Of a stretch of 64,000 bases of DNA, positions 8,893 through 17,566 are shown piece after piece (position 1 is the first letter of the stretch; each line of letters opens with the position of its first letter). The DNA lies in NCBI GenBank assembly GCA_964276235.1, contig CAXYEK010000001.1, positions 310,001 to 374,000 of the forward strand. Direction: 5' to 3'. Both the position numbers and the translations under genes were made by a program. The notes under the pieces are model-generated. The model made no database searches. It had not been told where the DNA came from and saw nothing but the letters and a program-made list of their open reading frames with translations. The DNA comes from SCGC-AAA076-P13 sp964276235. GTDB lineage: Bacteria > Pseudomonadota > Gammaproteobacteria > Magnimaribacterales > D2472.

Positions 8893-9392
8893 TAGCTACT
8901 TAGAGCCTCAAGTCTATCCAGTCTAATAGAAAGTTCTCTGAGCTTAGTTTGGATTGGATTTTTCTTTTCCAAGCCACCACGTTTCATATTTGAAAGTTTT
9001 TCTTTTGCAAGATATACAATAACAGCTGGGGCATTGCCAAAATATTTTTCTATGAGATAAACGAAATCTAAATCAGATTTTATAAGAGCATTTATCATTA
9101 CAATAGCCAGCTCAACATCGCCAGTTAACATTTCTTTTTTTAATTTTTTTGTGAAAAGTATTTCAAGAAATTCACTTATAGATCCTTCTATCTGGAAATC
9201 TACATTATCAATTTTTGAAAAAGTTATATTTTTTGTACTATCATCCAAACAAACATAAATGTCTTTATGACCCTTTAAATCCATCTTAAAACTTATCGGA
9301 TAGATTTCTTGAAGTTTACTTTTAGTATTTGGCGATGCATCCTCAATATCATTCATTAAGGTTGCAAATAGACTTGTTAATTCATTTTTCAT
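8892..9392 (-). CDS. ubiJ: Ubiquinone biosynthesis accessory factor UbiJ (SCP2 domain)
   Basis: A SCP2-type lipid-binding protein of the Ubi complex, thought to present hydrophobic quinone intermediates to the hydroxylases. Sequence similarity is weak, as usual for UbiJ, but the position between ubiE and ubiB, the fold-like pattern IEGSISEFLEILF ... LTGDVELA and a C-terminal charged helix (LRELSIRLDRLEAL) support it. The start is uncertain: ATG 9392 (166 residues) fits the family N-terminus, while ATG 9401 or 9419 would extend it into ubiE. It overlaps the ubiE end by 11 bases. Confidence 0.82.
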   Translation of the reverse strand: MKNELTSLFATLMNDIEDASPNTKSKLQEIYPISFKMDLKGHKDIYVCLDDSTKNITFSKIDNVDFQIEGSISEFLEILFTKKLKKEMLTGDVELAIVMINALIKSDLDFVYLIEKYFGNAPAVIVYLAKEKLSNMKRGGLEKKNPIQTKLRELSIRLDRLEALSS

Positions 9393-10134
9393 ACGCAACA
9401 TGAATACAGACAATACCATTTACAAGATTATAAAACTTACATTTATCAAATCCTGCCTCCAATATCATCTCTTTAAGTGATTCCTGATCTGGATGCATAC
9501 GAATAGACTCAGCAAGATATTGATAGCTATCAGAATCGTTTGCCAATAATGAACCTAGTTTTGGAAGTATATTAAAAGAGTACCAGTCATAAACTTTTGA
9601 GAAAAGAGGGTTCATAGGCTTTGAAAACTCTAAGACAAGTAAACGGCCACCTTTTTTTAAGCATCTTTTCATCTCGGTAAGGCCAATATCCTTATTAGTA
9701 AAGTTTCTAAGGCCAAATCCAATAGTAATAATATCAAAGGTATCGTCTTCAAAAGGTAGAATTTCGCCACTCAATTGACAGAAATGACAATTAGAAGAGA
9801 AACTTTCATCTACTGCCCTATTTCTGCCTTCAACAAGCATATCCATATTTATATCTGTCATATATATATCAGTATCTGGATAATCCTGTGAGATTAATTT
9901 AGCAATATCTCCTGTTCCACTAGCAATATCTAAAACAATATCTTTTTGAGATACACCTGCAAGTTCAACTAGAATTTTTTTCCACAGTCTGTGCATGCCC
10001 ATAGACATAGCATCATTCATGATGTCATAGTTTCCAGCAACAGAAGAGAAGACGTCACCAACATGACTACTTTTATCTTTTTCGTCAACTTCTTTAAAGC
10101 CAAAATGTGTTTTTTTATTCGTCATCTTCCCCAT
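9382..10134 (-). CDS. ubiE: Demethylmenaquinone/2-methoxy-6-polyprenylbenzoquinol methyltransferase UbiE
   Basis: SAM-dependent C-methyltransferase of ubiquinone and menaquinone synthesis. The 250 residues contain THFGFKEVDEKDK at the N-terminus, FSSVAGNYDIMNDAMSMGMHRLWK, the SAM motif VLDIASGTGDIA, and GFGLRNFTNKDIGLTEMKRCLKKGGRLLVLEFSKP, all diagnostic of UbiE. The start at 10134 overlaps the end of rsgA by 20 bases; a second ATG nine bases later is the alternative. It is the first of three quinone genes (ubiE-ubiJ-ubiB). Confidence 0.96.
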   Translation of the reverse strand: MGKMTNKKTHFGFKEVDEKDKSSHVGDVFSSVAGNYDIMNDAMSMGMHRLWKKILVELAGVSQKDIVLDIASGTGDIAKLISQDYPDTDIYMTDINMDMLVEGRNRAVDESFSSNCHFCQLSGEILPFEDDTFDIITIGFGLRNFTNKDIGLTEMKRCLKKGGRLLVLEFSKPMNPLFSKVYDWYSFNILPKLGSLLANDSDSYQYLAESIRMHPDQESLKEMILEAGFDKCKFYNLVNGIVCIHVAYEK

Positions 10135-10984
10135 CTCTAAATTTTATGAAATTATTGTATCTGCTTTCGTTCATTTCTCCATTCATTAGTTTAGTTATTA
10201 CTGCACAACCTTCATTATTAATATGATTGCAGTCATTAAACTTACATTCTTTTGCAAAAGTGAATATCTCTGAAAAACCTCTTATGATTTCTTTTTCATC
10301 CCACCCAGTTATTGGAAGGTCTCTAACTCCAGGCGAATCAATAATTTTGGTCTTATTGGGCATTTCATAAAGTGTGGAAATCGAAGTAGTATGAACACCT
10401 TGATTATTAGACAAAACATTCGTTTTAATATCTTTTCCTGTTAAAGAAGTTGTTAGAGTGGATTTACCAGCGCCAGAATTACCAACAAAAACAACGCATT
10501 TCTCCGCCAAATAATCGATTAACTCAGTTAAGTTGTCTTTATTTTTTGCTGATATACCTATTAAATCAATATTAAGAGCTTTATAAATATTTATTTTAGA
10601 TAAGTACTTTTCGTCTTGGTCGAGATCTACCTTATTATTAATAATAAAAGGCGTTATTCCTGAAAGAATTGCGGTGAGAACCCACTTATCAATGAATTCG
10701 GTGCTTGTTTTAGGTTCAGGAGTTACAAGTATTCCAACGTGAGTTACATTTGCGGCAACAACCTTTGATTTCAACACCTCTTTTTTTTCTAGAACGGAAG
10801 TTCTTTGTTCTCTCGAAAGAATAAGCCCTTTTTCCTGCTTGCTATCTTGAATGATTTCAATATTTACTATATCTCCAACAACAACGTCTTTAATAGCGAT
10901 ACAGCTAATATCTCCTGCGTTAGTGCGGACCAAGCAGCTATTAGAGTAGAATTCTATAACAATTCCGGATTGAACTTTTTCCAT
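10115..10984 (-). CDS. rsgA: Ribosome small-subunit biogenesis GTPase RsgA
   Basis: Circularly permuted GTPase that tests maturation of the 30S decoding centre. An N-terminal OB-fold is followed by the permuted G motifs: NNKVDL (G4), GISAK (G5), GNSGAGKST (G1) and DSPGVRDL (G3). The C-terminal zinc site has the Cys-Cys-His-Cys pattern in CKFNDCNHINNEGC. ATG 10984 gives 289 residues with the expected start MEKVQSG; an upstream ATG at 11002 would add six residues. It is divergent from orn, the usual gammaproteobacterial arrangement. Confidence 0.95.
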   Translation of the reverse strand: MEKVQSGIVIEFYSNSCLVRTNAGDISCIAIKDVVVGDIVNIEIIQDSKQEKGLILSREQRTSVLEKKEVLKSKVVAANVTHVGILVTPEPKTSTEFIDKWVLTAILSGITPFIINNKVDLDQDEKYLSKINIYKALNIDLIGISAKNKDNLTELIDYLAEKCVVFVGNSGAGKSTLTTSLTGKDIKTNVLSNNQGVHTTSISTLYEMPNKTKIIDSPGVRDLPITGWDEKEIIRGFSEIFTFAKECKFNDCNHINNEGCAVITKLMNGEMNESRYNNFIKFRDGEDDE

Positions 10985-11025
10985 ATAAAGCACAAAATAC
11001 ACTAAAGGAAGGAATATAAAAAGTT

Positions 11026-11586
11026 ATGAAGAGCTTACAATCGCGAAATAATCTAATTTGGATAGACCTAGAAATGACTGGGCTTGATCCAGATAAAGAA
11101 AAGATTATAGAAATTGCAACATTAATTACTGATTCTCAGCTAAACATATTGGCTGAGGGCCCAAATATAATTATCAATCAACCCAAGGCTTTGCTTGATG
11201 AAATGGACGAATGGAATCAAAATCAGCATGGCTCCTCTGGTCTTATTGATGGAGTTAAAAAAAGCGCGGTTACAGATCAAATGGCTGAAATAGAGACTTT
11301 AGAATTTATATCTAAATATGTTGGGCCCAAACAATCGCCAATGTGTGGAAATACTGTTTCCCATGACAGACGCTTCCTAATCAAATATATGCCTAGGTTA
11401 GAGTCTTATTTTAATTATAGACATATCGACGTATCTTCTTTTAAAGAAGCCGCAGTCAGGTGGATGAATGAAGCCCAAGTATACGAAAAACATGGTTCGC
11501 ATAGGGCAATGGGAGATATTAAAGACTCTGTTGGCGAGTTAAAGTTTTATAAAGATTTATTTTTGCCAGACGAATATCAGTCTTGA
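11026..11586 (+). CDS. orn: Oligoribonuclease
   Basis: DEDDh 3'-5' exoribonuclease that degrades 2-5 nt RNA fragments and pGpG. The 186 residues begin with WIDLEMTGLDPDKEKIIEIA (Exo I: Asp, Glu), contain PMCGNTVSHDRRFL (Exo II) and end with HRAMGDIKDS (Exo III, His and Asp). Length matches the family. It is divergent from rsgA and runs into the 3' end of the DUF1820 gene (10-base convergent overlap). Confidence 0.97.
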   Translation: MKSLQSRNNLIWIDLEMTGLDPDKEKIIEIATLITDSQLNILAEGPNIIINQPKALLDEMDEWNQNQHGSSGLIDGVKKSAVTDQMAEIETLEFISKYVGPKQSPMCGNTVSHDRRFLIKYMPRLESYFNYRHIDVSSFKEAAVRWMNEAQVYEKHGSHRAMGDIKDSVGELKFYKDLFLPDEYQS

Positions 11587-11903
11587 TTATTTGCTGGATG
11601 AATATTTAAAGGGAAGGGACTTACTTGGTCTTTATTTTTCTTAATCTTAGCCTCTCCGGACTCATTAACCTCATCAATTCTTATAATCGCATTCATAGGT
11701 ATATAACTTCTTTGAACATCAGAAAATTCGCTCTTAAGCTTTTCAGTAGCAGGCTCAACAACTAGTTGTTTATCTTTATTAAATATATAATCTTCGACCT
11801 CTATGAAACCATACATGTCACTTTGATAAATTTGTTTAGCAAATACTTCGTAAATCTCTCCGAGTTGGATAAAGATTATCTTGTAAACGCTATTTTTTTT
11901 CAT
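11577..11903 (-). CDS. DUF1820-family protein
   Basis: A 108-residue soluble protein of unknown function. YKIIFIQLGEIYEVFAKQIYQSDMYGF followed by VEVEDYIF-type sequence and SYIPMNAIIRIDEV resembles, from memory, the DUF1820 family of Gammaproteobacteria, which keep the IYQSDLWGF-like core. No catalytic motif or membrane segment is seen. It is divergent from miaB with a 13-base gap, so their promoters must overlap or one relies on a distant promoter. Family call is moderately sure; function is unknown. Confidence 0.78.
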   Translation of the reverse strand: MKKNSVYKIIFIQLGEIYEVFAKQIYQSDMYGFIEVEDYIFNKDKQLVVEPATEKLKSEFSDVQRSYIPMNAIIRIDEVNESGEAKIKKNKDQVSPFPLNIHPANNQD

Positions 11904-11916
11904 AATACTTAATCAT

Positions 11917-13251
11917 ATGGGAAAGAAACTTTATATTAAAACTTATGGATGTCAAATGAATGAATATGACTCTGATAAGACTGTTGATATCTTGAAGCAA
12001 AAGAAAGGAGTAGAGGTAACAAACGACATAAAAGAAGCAGATATTATATTATTGAATACTTGCTCTATAAGAGAGAAGGCTGAAGCTAAAGTTTATTCTG
12101 AACTTGGCAGATTAAATAAACTAAAAGAAAAAAATCCAAATTTGAAGATTGGTGTCGGTGGCTGTGTTGCTACTCAGGAAGGGGCAAATATTCAAAAAAG
12201 AGCTCCATATGTTGATCTTATATATGGACCTCAGACTCTTCATAGAGTTTCAGATTTATTAGATATTGATAAATCAAAGGGTATCAAAGCAATAGACATA
12301 ACCTTCCCAATTGAAGAAAAATTTGATTCTTTGCCGGAACCTACATCAGGTGGCCCTTCTAGTTATGTTGCAATTATGGAAGGTTGTTCAAAGTATTGTT
12401 CATTTTGTGTTGTTCCATATACAAGAGGTGATGAAGTTAGCAGAAAGCCTGAACAAATATTTGATGAAGTGGCCAGACTTGCTGAGCAAGGCGTATCTGA
12501 AATAACCTTTATAGGCCAAAACGTAAATTCTTATAAAATGCCTTTTAAAGGAAGAATACTAAGACTATCTGACTTAATCGAAATCGTTAGTCATGTTGAT
12601 GGAATAGACAGAATTAGATATACGACCTCACACCCACTTGATATGACAGATGATTTAATTGATGTTTATCAGTTTGTTCCGCAGCTTGTAAGTCAGCTTC
12701 ATCTGCCTGTTCAATCTGGATCAAACAAAATCCTTGAGAAAATGAAAAGAAATTATTCAGTAGATATATTTTTAGATGCTGTAGAAAGAATCAAGTCTCA
12801 TAGACCTGATTTGAGAGTCTCATCTGATTTTATTGTTGGTTTTCCAGGAGAAACAGATAAAGATTTTAATGAAACGTTAGATCTTGTTAATAATATAAAG
12901 TTTGATTCCTCATTCAGTTTTATTTATTCAAAAAGGCCTGGAACGCCTGCATCTAAATTAAAAGATGATACTCCAATAGCCGAGAAGAAAGAGAGGCTTG
13001 CCGTTCTTCAGAATCAATTAGACACCCACCACAAAGAGCACAGTAATAAAATGATTGGCTCTATACAAAGATGCCTTGTAACTGGATTAGCTAAGAAAAG
13101 CCCTGATCAACTTCAAGCAAGAACCGAATGCAATAGAGTGGTCAATTTCGACTTCCAAAATATTGGATTTATAGGTAAATTAGTAGATATTAAAATTGAT
13201 GAAGCATATTCATATTCATTGTTGGGCTCATTACACAACTCCAGAGGGTAA
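11917..13251 (+). CDS. miaB: tRNA 2-methylthio-N6-isopentenyladenosine synthase MiaB
   Basis: Radical-SAM methylthiotransferase that modifies A37 of tRNAs reading UNN codons. The 444 residues show the N-terminal cluster cysteines (TYGCQMN, LLNTCSIREKAE, GVGGCVA), the radical-SAM CxxxCxxC at Cys157, Cys161 and Cys164 (GCSKYCSFC), the substrate-region QNVNSY, and a C-terminal TRAM domain (about residues 378-440). It is followed 15 bases later by the PhoH-like gene, forming the conserved miaB-ybeZ-ybeY-ybeX-lnt operon. Confidence 0.97.
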   Translation: MGKKLYIKTYGCQMNEYDSDKTVDILKQKKGVEVTNDIKEADIILLNTCSIREKAEAKVYSELGRLNKLKEKNPNLKIGVGGCVATQEGANIQKRAPYVDLIYGPQTLHRVSDLLDIDKSKGIKAIDITFPIEEKFDSLPEPTSGGPSSYVAIMEGCSKYCSFCVVPYTRGDEVSRKPEQIFDEVARLAEQGVSEITFIGQNVNSYKMPFKGRILRLSDLIEIVSHVDGIDRIRYTTSHPLDMTDDLIDVYQFVPQLVSQLHLPVQSGSNKILEKMKRNYSVDIFLDAVERIKSHRPDLRVSSDFIVGFPGETDKDFNETLDLVNNIKFDSSFSFIYSKRPGTPASKLKDDTPIAEKKERLAVLQNQLDTHHKEHSNKMIGSIQRCLVTGLAKKSPDQLQARTECNRVVNFDFQNIGFIGKLVDIKIDEAYSYSLLGSLHNSRG

Positions 13252-13266
13252 AAGAAATAATTTTCC

Positions 13267-14256
13267 ATGCAAGAAACTAAAACGTCCCTTAAAAATATAT
13301 CCTTAGAACCATCAAGTGCAGATAGAATTGCATTGTTTGTAGGCGAGCTTAATGGCAACCTAAAATTAATTGAAAAAACTTTTTCAGTTAAAGTCTTTCA
13401 TAAAGGCGACAAGATTAATATCACGGGGAATGAAAAAGACATTAAACATGCCTCTGATGCAATATTAGATTTATATAACTTAACAAAAAAAAATATCGAG
13501 ATTAGTAAAGAATCTGTTCACTTAACAATTCAATCCCACTTAAATTTAAGTCTTGCAAAACATCAGAAGGAACAATCCCAAATATTTGATATTCAAATTA
13601 AAACCCCAAAAAAAATAATTAGACCAAGAGGTAAGAATCAACAAAGCTATATTAAAAAAATTAATACTTATGAGCTCAACTTCGGAGTAGGTCCAGCTGG
13701 AACTGGAAAAACTTACTTAGCAATAGCAACCGCAATAGATGCTCTTCTTAATGACAAGGTAGAAAGAATTATTCTCATAAGACCAGCTGTTGAGGCAGGT
13801 GAGAAATTAGGATTTCTTCCCGGAGACTTGTCTCAAAAAGTAGATCCTTATCTTAGACCTCTTTATGACGCTCTTTATGAGATGTTAGGCGTTGAAAAAG
13901 TTAACAAGTTGATCGAAAAAGAAGTCATTGAAGTGGCGCCACTTGCTTATCTCCGAGGCAGGACCTTAAATAATTCTTTTATAATTATGGATGAGAGTCA
14001 AAATACAACTGTTGATCAGATGAAAATGGTTTTGACAAGAATGGGTTTTGGATCTCATGCAGTTATAAATGGAGACCTTACACAAGTAGATCTTCCAAAA
14101 CATATAACTTCTGGATTACAGCATGTAATTCAAGTTCTTGAAAATATGGAAGGCATAGGCATGACTCATTTCTCATCCCAAGACGTAGTAAGGCATCCCT
14201 TAGTAAGAAAAATTATTGATGCATACAAAAGATTTGAAGAAACAATAGCTAAGTGA
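13267..14256 (+). CDS. ybeZ: PhoH-like NTPase YbeZ
   Basis: PhoH-family P-loop ATPase that works with YbeY in ribosomal RNA metabolism. An N-terminal KH-like region (residues 1-80) precedes the Walker A motif GPAGTGKT (residues 142-149) and Walker B FIIMDESQNTT. The 329-residue length is usual. It ends in a gTGA overlap with ybeY, so the two proteins are translationally coupled, consistent with their known partnership. Confidence 0.95.
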   Translation: MQETKTSLKNISLEPSSADRIALFVGELNGNLKLIEKTFSVKVFHKGDKINITGNEKDIKHASDAILDLYNLTKKNIEISKESVHLTIQSHLNLSLAKHQKEQSQIFDIQIKTPKKIIRPRGKNQQSYIKKINTYELNFGVGPAGTGKTYLAIATAIDALLNDKVERIILIRPAVEAGEKLGFLPGDLSQKVDPYLRPLYDALYEMLGVEKVNKLIEKEVIEVAPLAYLRGRTLNNSFIIMDESQNTTVDQMKMVLTRMGFGSHAVINGDLTQVDLPKHITSGLQHVIQVLENMEGIGMTHFSSQDVVRHPLVRKIIDAYKRFEETIAK

Positions 14257-14702
14257 GTTTATTAATATCATTAGATGATGGTTACTCAATAAGTAAAAGC
14301 CTAAAAAAAAGACTTGAAGAGCTTATAACTTTAATCTTCTCTGAAGAAAAAATTGATGAAGGTGTGATTAATTTGAGAATATTGGGCGATCAAGAAATGC
14401 AAAAACTTAATCTACAATTTAGAAATAAAGATAAAACTACCAATGTACTTTCCTTTACTAACGATGATATATCACTGGCACATACCAAAAATATAGGTGA
14501 TATAGCTATCAGCATGGATTATGTGATAAATGAAGCTAAGGAAGAAGGTAAGGATTTTGATAGCCATATGATTCACATGTTGGCTCATGGCATATATCAT
14601 GTACTAGGTCATGATCATGAAAATGAGTTAATGGCTGATTCTATGGAAGCAAAAGAAATAGAAATACTAAGTAAGTTAAATATAAAGAACCCATATCATT
14701 AA
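14253..14702 (+). CDS. ybeY: Endoribonuclease YbeY (rRNA maturation factor)
   Basis: Metal-dependent single-strand endoribonuclease acting in 16S rRNA 3'-end maturation and ribosome quality control. The HxxxHxxxxxH zinc motif is His112, His116 and His122 (HGIYHVLGHDH). Upstream, NKDKTTNVLSF matches the family's substrate-cleft signature. The start codon is GTG 14253, overlapping the ybeZ stop. Its 149 residues are family-typical. Confidence 0.96.
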   Translation: MSLLISLDDGYSISKSLKKRLEELITLIFSEEKIDEGVINLRILGDQEMQKLNLQFRNKDKTTNVLSFTNDDISLAHTKNIGDIAISMDYVINEAKEEGKDFDSHMIHMLAHGIYHVLGHDHENELMADSMEAKEIEILSKLNIKNPYH

Positions 14703-14703
14703 T

Positions 14704-15558
14704 ATGAACCAAAAATTAGAGAACGATGCCGACCACCCTCCTTCGGGAATTTTTTCAAAAATAAAAAAATACTTTAGAAATCCCTTTTTCATAAAGACAC
14801 AATCCGTATCAGAGATAACAGATTTTTTAAAAGATGCTGTTGATCTTAATATTATTGATAAAGAGGCTGAATCAATTGCAAATAAAGCAATTAGATTAGG
14901 TAAAACAACTGTTAAAGAAATCATGGTTCCTAAAGTAGATATGGTAACCGTTAGTTTGGACGAAGATACTAGTATCATTATTGATAGAATTATTGAATCT
15001 GGCCACTCTAGATACCCTGTTATGGGAAATGATAGAGATGAGGTTAGCGGAATACTGCTTGCAAAAGATATTTTGCCTAAGATTGTAGAAGGAGAGGCTC
15101 ACTTTAACCTGCTAGAAATGCTTAGAGAACCAAATATTGTTCCTGAAACCAAGAAGGCTGACTCATTACTAGAAGAATTTAAAAAAGATAGGTCTCATTT
15201 AGCAGTTGTAACTGATGAATATGGAGCAATATGCGGCCTTGTTACTATTGAAGATATTCTTGAAGAGCTTGTTGGAGAAATCGAAGATGAGCATGATATT
15301 GAAGAAGAAGACATAGTAGAAATTTCAAAAGGAACTTTCTCAGCTGATGCAAAAGTTGAAATTGAGGAATTTACAGAATTTTTTAATCTCAAAGTTGATC
15401 CAATGACAATCGATGCTGAAACGCTAGGCGGATTTGTAATTAACCAACTTGGAGTATTACCAAAAGTCGGCGACAAAATAGAAATTGATAATTTAATTAT
15501 CAAAGTAACTCATGCTGACGACAGAAAAATAGATAAGGTATTAATAACTAAAAATTGA
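14704..15558 (+). CDS. corC: CorC/YbeX-family CBS-domain protein
   Basis: A soluble 284-residue protein with a tandem CBS pair (roughly residues 60-190, MVPKVDMVTVSLDEDTS and YGAICGLVTIEDILEELVGEI) and a C-terminal CorC/HlyC transporter-associated domain (residues 200-280). E. coli YbeX/CorC is linked to magnesium and cobalt efflux and to ribosome function. There is no membrane DUF21 domain, as usual for CorC. It starts 1 base after ybeY and shares a TGATG stop/start with lnt. Confidence 0.93.
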   Translation: MNQKLENDADHPPSGIFSKIKKYFRNPFFIKTQSVSEITDFLKDAVDLNIIDKEAESIANKAIRLGKTTVKEIMVPKVDMVTVSLDEDTSIIIDRIIESGHSRYPVMGNDRDEVSGILLAKDILPKIVEGEAHFNLLEMLREPNIVPETKKADSLLEEFKKDRSHLAVVTDEYGAICGLVTIEDILEELVGEIEDEHDIEEEDIVEISKGTFSADAKVEIEEFTEFFNLKVDPMTIDAETLGGFVINQLGVLPKVGDKIEIDNLIIKVTHADDRKIDKVLITKN

Positions 15559-17021
15559 TGACAACAAAGAACTATTTAATACCATTTTTATTTGGTTTTA
15601 TTGGAATACTTTCTTTTGCGCCCTTCTCCATCAAGCCTCTTATTTTCTTATCGTATGCTTACTTAATAAAAGAATTAGTTTACAAAAATAAATCCAAATT
15701 TAAAAAGTTAATAGCATGGTCAATTGGGCATTGGGGATTCGGTATGTCTTGGATAATAGTAAGTGTTTACTATTATGGAAACACCAATTTATTATTGTCT
15801 TTGATAGTTTTTATTCTTTTATTGGCAATTCTTACTTTAGTATTTTCATTGCCATTGTATGTCCTTAAAATAAGGCTATTTAATGATTTTCGATATGAGA
15901 AATCGATTGAAATATTTTATGTGAGCAGTCTATTAATCATTAGTGAGTGGTCTATGTATTTTCTACTCAATGGTGTTCCCTGGATAATTCCAGGAACTAT
16001 ATTCTTAGATACAATCACTCAAAATTTATACCCTATTCTGGGAGTTGCAGGCGCTTCATTTTTCATTTACTTCCTCTCAACATTATTAGCATCCGTATGG
16101 GTAAAAAATAAAAAAATTGCATACCTAATATTTATCCCAATAGTTATTCTTCTTTTACCAAATACTCCTAAAGAAAAGGATCAATCGAAATCTATCAATA
16201 TTTCAATAGTTCAACCTTCATCAGATCCTTTTTTAAAATATACCTCTGGATATAAAAGTAGTATCGAAACAAACCTTATCGTATTAAGTGCTGATATTGC
16301 AGATAATTCAGAATTAGTTGTATATCCTGAAGCTGAACTTCCGTATGCATTAGAAAGCAATGATTTTATCAGTTTTATAGATAAATTAGATTCATCTAAG
16401 ACTATTATTACTGGAGCCTGGCACTTTGAAGATAAAAAACTATATAACTCAATGATTAATATAGACACAGGTCAGATATACAATAAGATACATTTGGTGC
16501 CATTTGGTGAATATATCCCATTTATCGCCTCTTTAAGAGGTTTAATATCGTTCTTTGATATGCCAATGTCTGATGTAAACCATGGAAAACAGGGGCAAAA
16601 ATCTATAAATTCTAAAATAGGGGCATTTTCTCCCTTAATTTGTTATGACATAGCCTTTCCAAATACCGTTAGATTAAGCAACATAAGTTCACAATTTATC
16701 ATAAATATTAGTAATGATACTTGGTTTGGTTCATCAATAGGCCCTTATCAGCACTTAGATATAGCTAGAGTTCGAGCTATTGAAAATAATAAGTGGTTAA
16801 TTAGATCTACAAATGATGGATTCTCTGCTGTTATTGATAATAATGGAACAATTGTTGATAAATTAGATAAGGGTGAATCTGGAGTTATTAATAGTAGTAT
16901 AAAATTAATAGAAAAAAGAACCTTTTACAATATATATGGGCATTTTATACCTTATCTTTCTGCTTTATTAATTATTTTTATATCAGTTATAATCAATATA
17001 TGTTTAAAAAGACGTATCTAA
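15558..17021 (+). CDS. lnt: Apolipoprotein N-acyltransferase
   Basis: Inner-membrane enzyme adding the third acyl chain to lipoproteins. Five or six N-terminal membrane segments (to about residue 215) precede a nitrilase-like periplasmic domain with the triad Glu258 (YPEAELPY), Lys310 (NKIHLVPFGEYIPF) and Cys362 (LICYDIAFP), then a C-terminal span. ATG 15558 overlaps the corC stop; a TTG directly before it is the alternative. The window encodes several lipoproteins that would be its substrates. It overlaps the next gene by 22 bases. Confidence 0.96.
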   Translation: MTTKNYLIPFLFGFIGILSFAPFSIKPLIFLSYAYLIKELVYKNKSKFKKLIAWSIGHWGFGMSWIIVSVYYYGNTNLLLSLIVFILLLAILTLVFSLPLYVLKIRLFNDFRYEKSIEIFYVSSLLIISEWSMYFLLNGVPWIIPGTIFLDTITQNLYPILGVAGASFFIYFLSTLLASVWVKNKKIAYLIFIPIVILLLPNTPKEKDQSKSINISIVQPSSDPFLKYTSGYKSSIETNLIVLSADIADNSELVVYPEAELPYALESNDFISFIDKLDSSKTIITGAWHFEDKKLYNSMINIDTGQIYNKIHLVPFGEYIPFIASLRGLISFFDMPMSDVNHGKQGQKSINSKIGAFSPLICYDIAFPNTVRLSNISSQFIINISNDTWFGSSIGPYQHLDIARVRAIENNKWLIRSTNDGFSAVIDNNGTIVDKLDKGESGVINSSIKLIEKRTFYNIYGHFIPYLSALLIIFISVIINICLKRRI

Positions 17022-17542
17022 TACTTTATATGGTAGCACTATCAATTAACATTGAAGCAAATGCCTTCAGAATAGAGATTGATGTCTCTCAACAAAGGCT
17101 ATATGTTATTAATAATGACAAAATTGAGATCTCATATCCAATATCTTCTTCAGAATATGGAGAAGGAAGTATAGAAAATTCATTTAAAACCCCTCTGGGA
17201 AGGCATGTAATTAGAGAAAAGATAGGGCAGGGAGCAGATATCAATACTATTTTTACTTCAAGAATAGATACCACAAGGCAAGCAGAAGTAATAGAAAAGC
17301 CTATTAAATCAAATGATGACTTCGTGACATCAAGAATAATGTGGTTAGATGGAGAAGAGCCTGGTTTAAATAAAGGAGGTAAAGTTGACTCCTATAGACG
17401 ATATATCTATATACATGGAACTCACGAGGAGGGCCTTATTGGTGCAAAAGCATCACATGGATGCATAAGAATGTTCAATTCTGACGTTATTGAGCTCTAC
17501 GATTTAGTTACAATAGGGACAAAAGTTCTAATTAAAGCCTAA
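17000..17542 (+). CDS. L,D-transpeptidase (YkuD family), exported
   Basis: Periplasmic enzyme forming 3-3 peptidoglycan cross-links or attaching lipoproteins to the wall. A signal peptide (residues 1-22, ending IEANA) leads a YkuD domain whose catalytic motif is YIHGTHEEGLIGAKASHGCIR (His and nucleophilic Cys). There is no LysM or binding domain, so it is a minimal 180-residue form. It overlaps lnt by 22 bases, which suggests cotranscription in the same envelope operon. Confidence 0.9.
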   Translation: MFKKTYLILYMVALSINIEANAFRIEIDVSQQRLYVINNDKIEISYPISSSEYGEGSIENSFKTPLGRHVIREKIGQGADINTIFTSRIDTTRQAEVIEKPIKSNDDFVTSRIMWLDGEEPGLNKGGKVDSYRRYIYIHGTHEEGLIGAKASHGCIRMFNSDVIELYDLVTIGTKVLIKA

Positions 17543-17566
17543 AGTCCCTAAATTCTGTTTTTATAT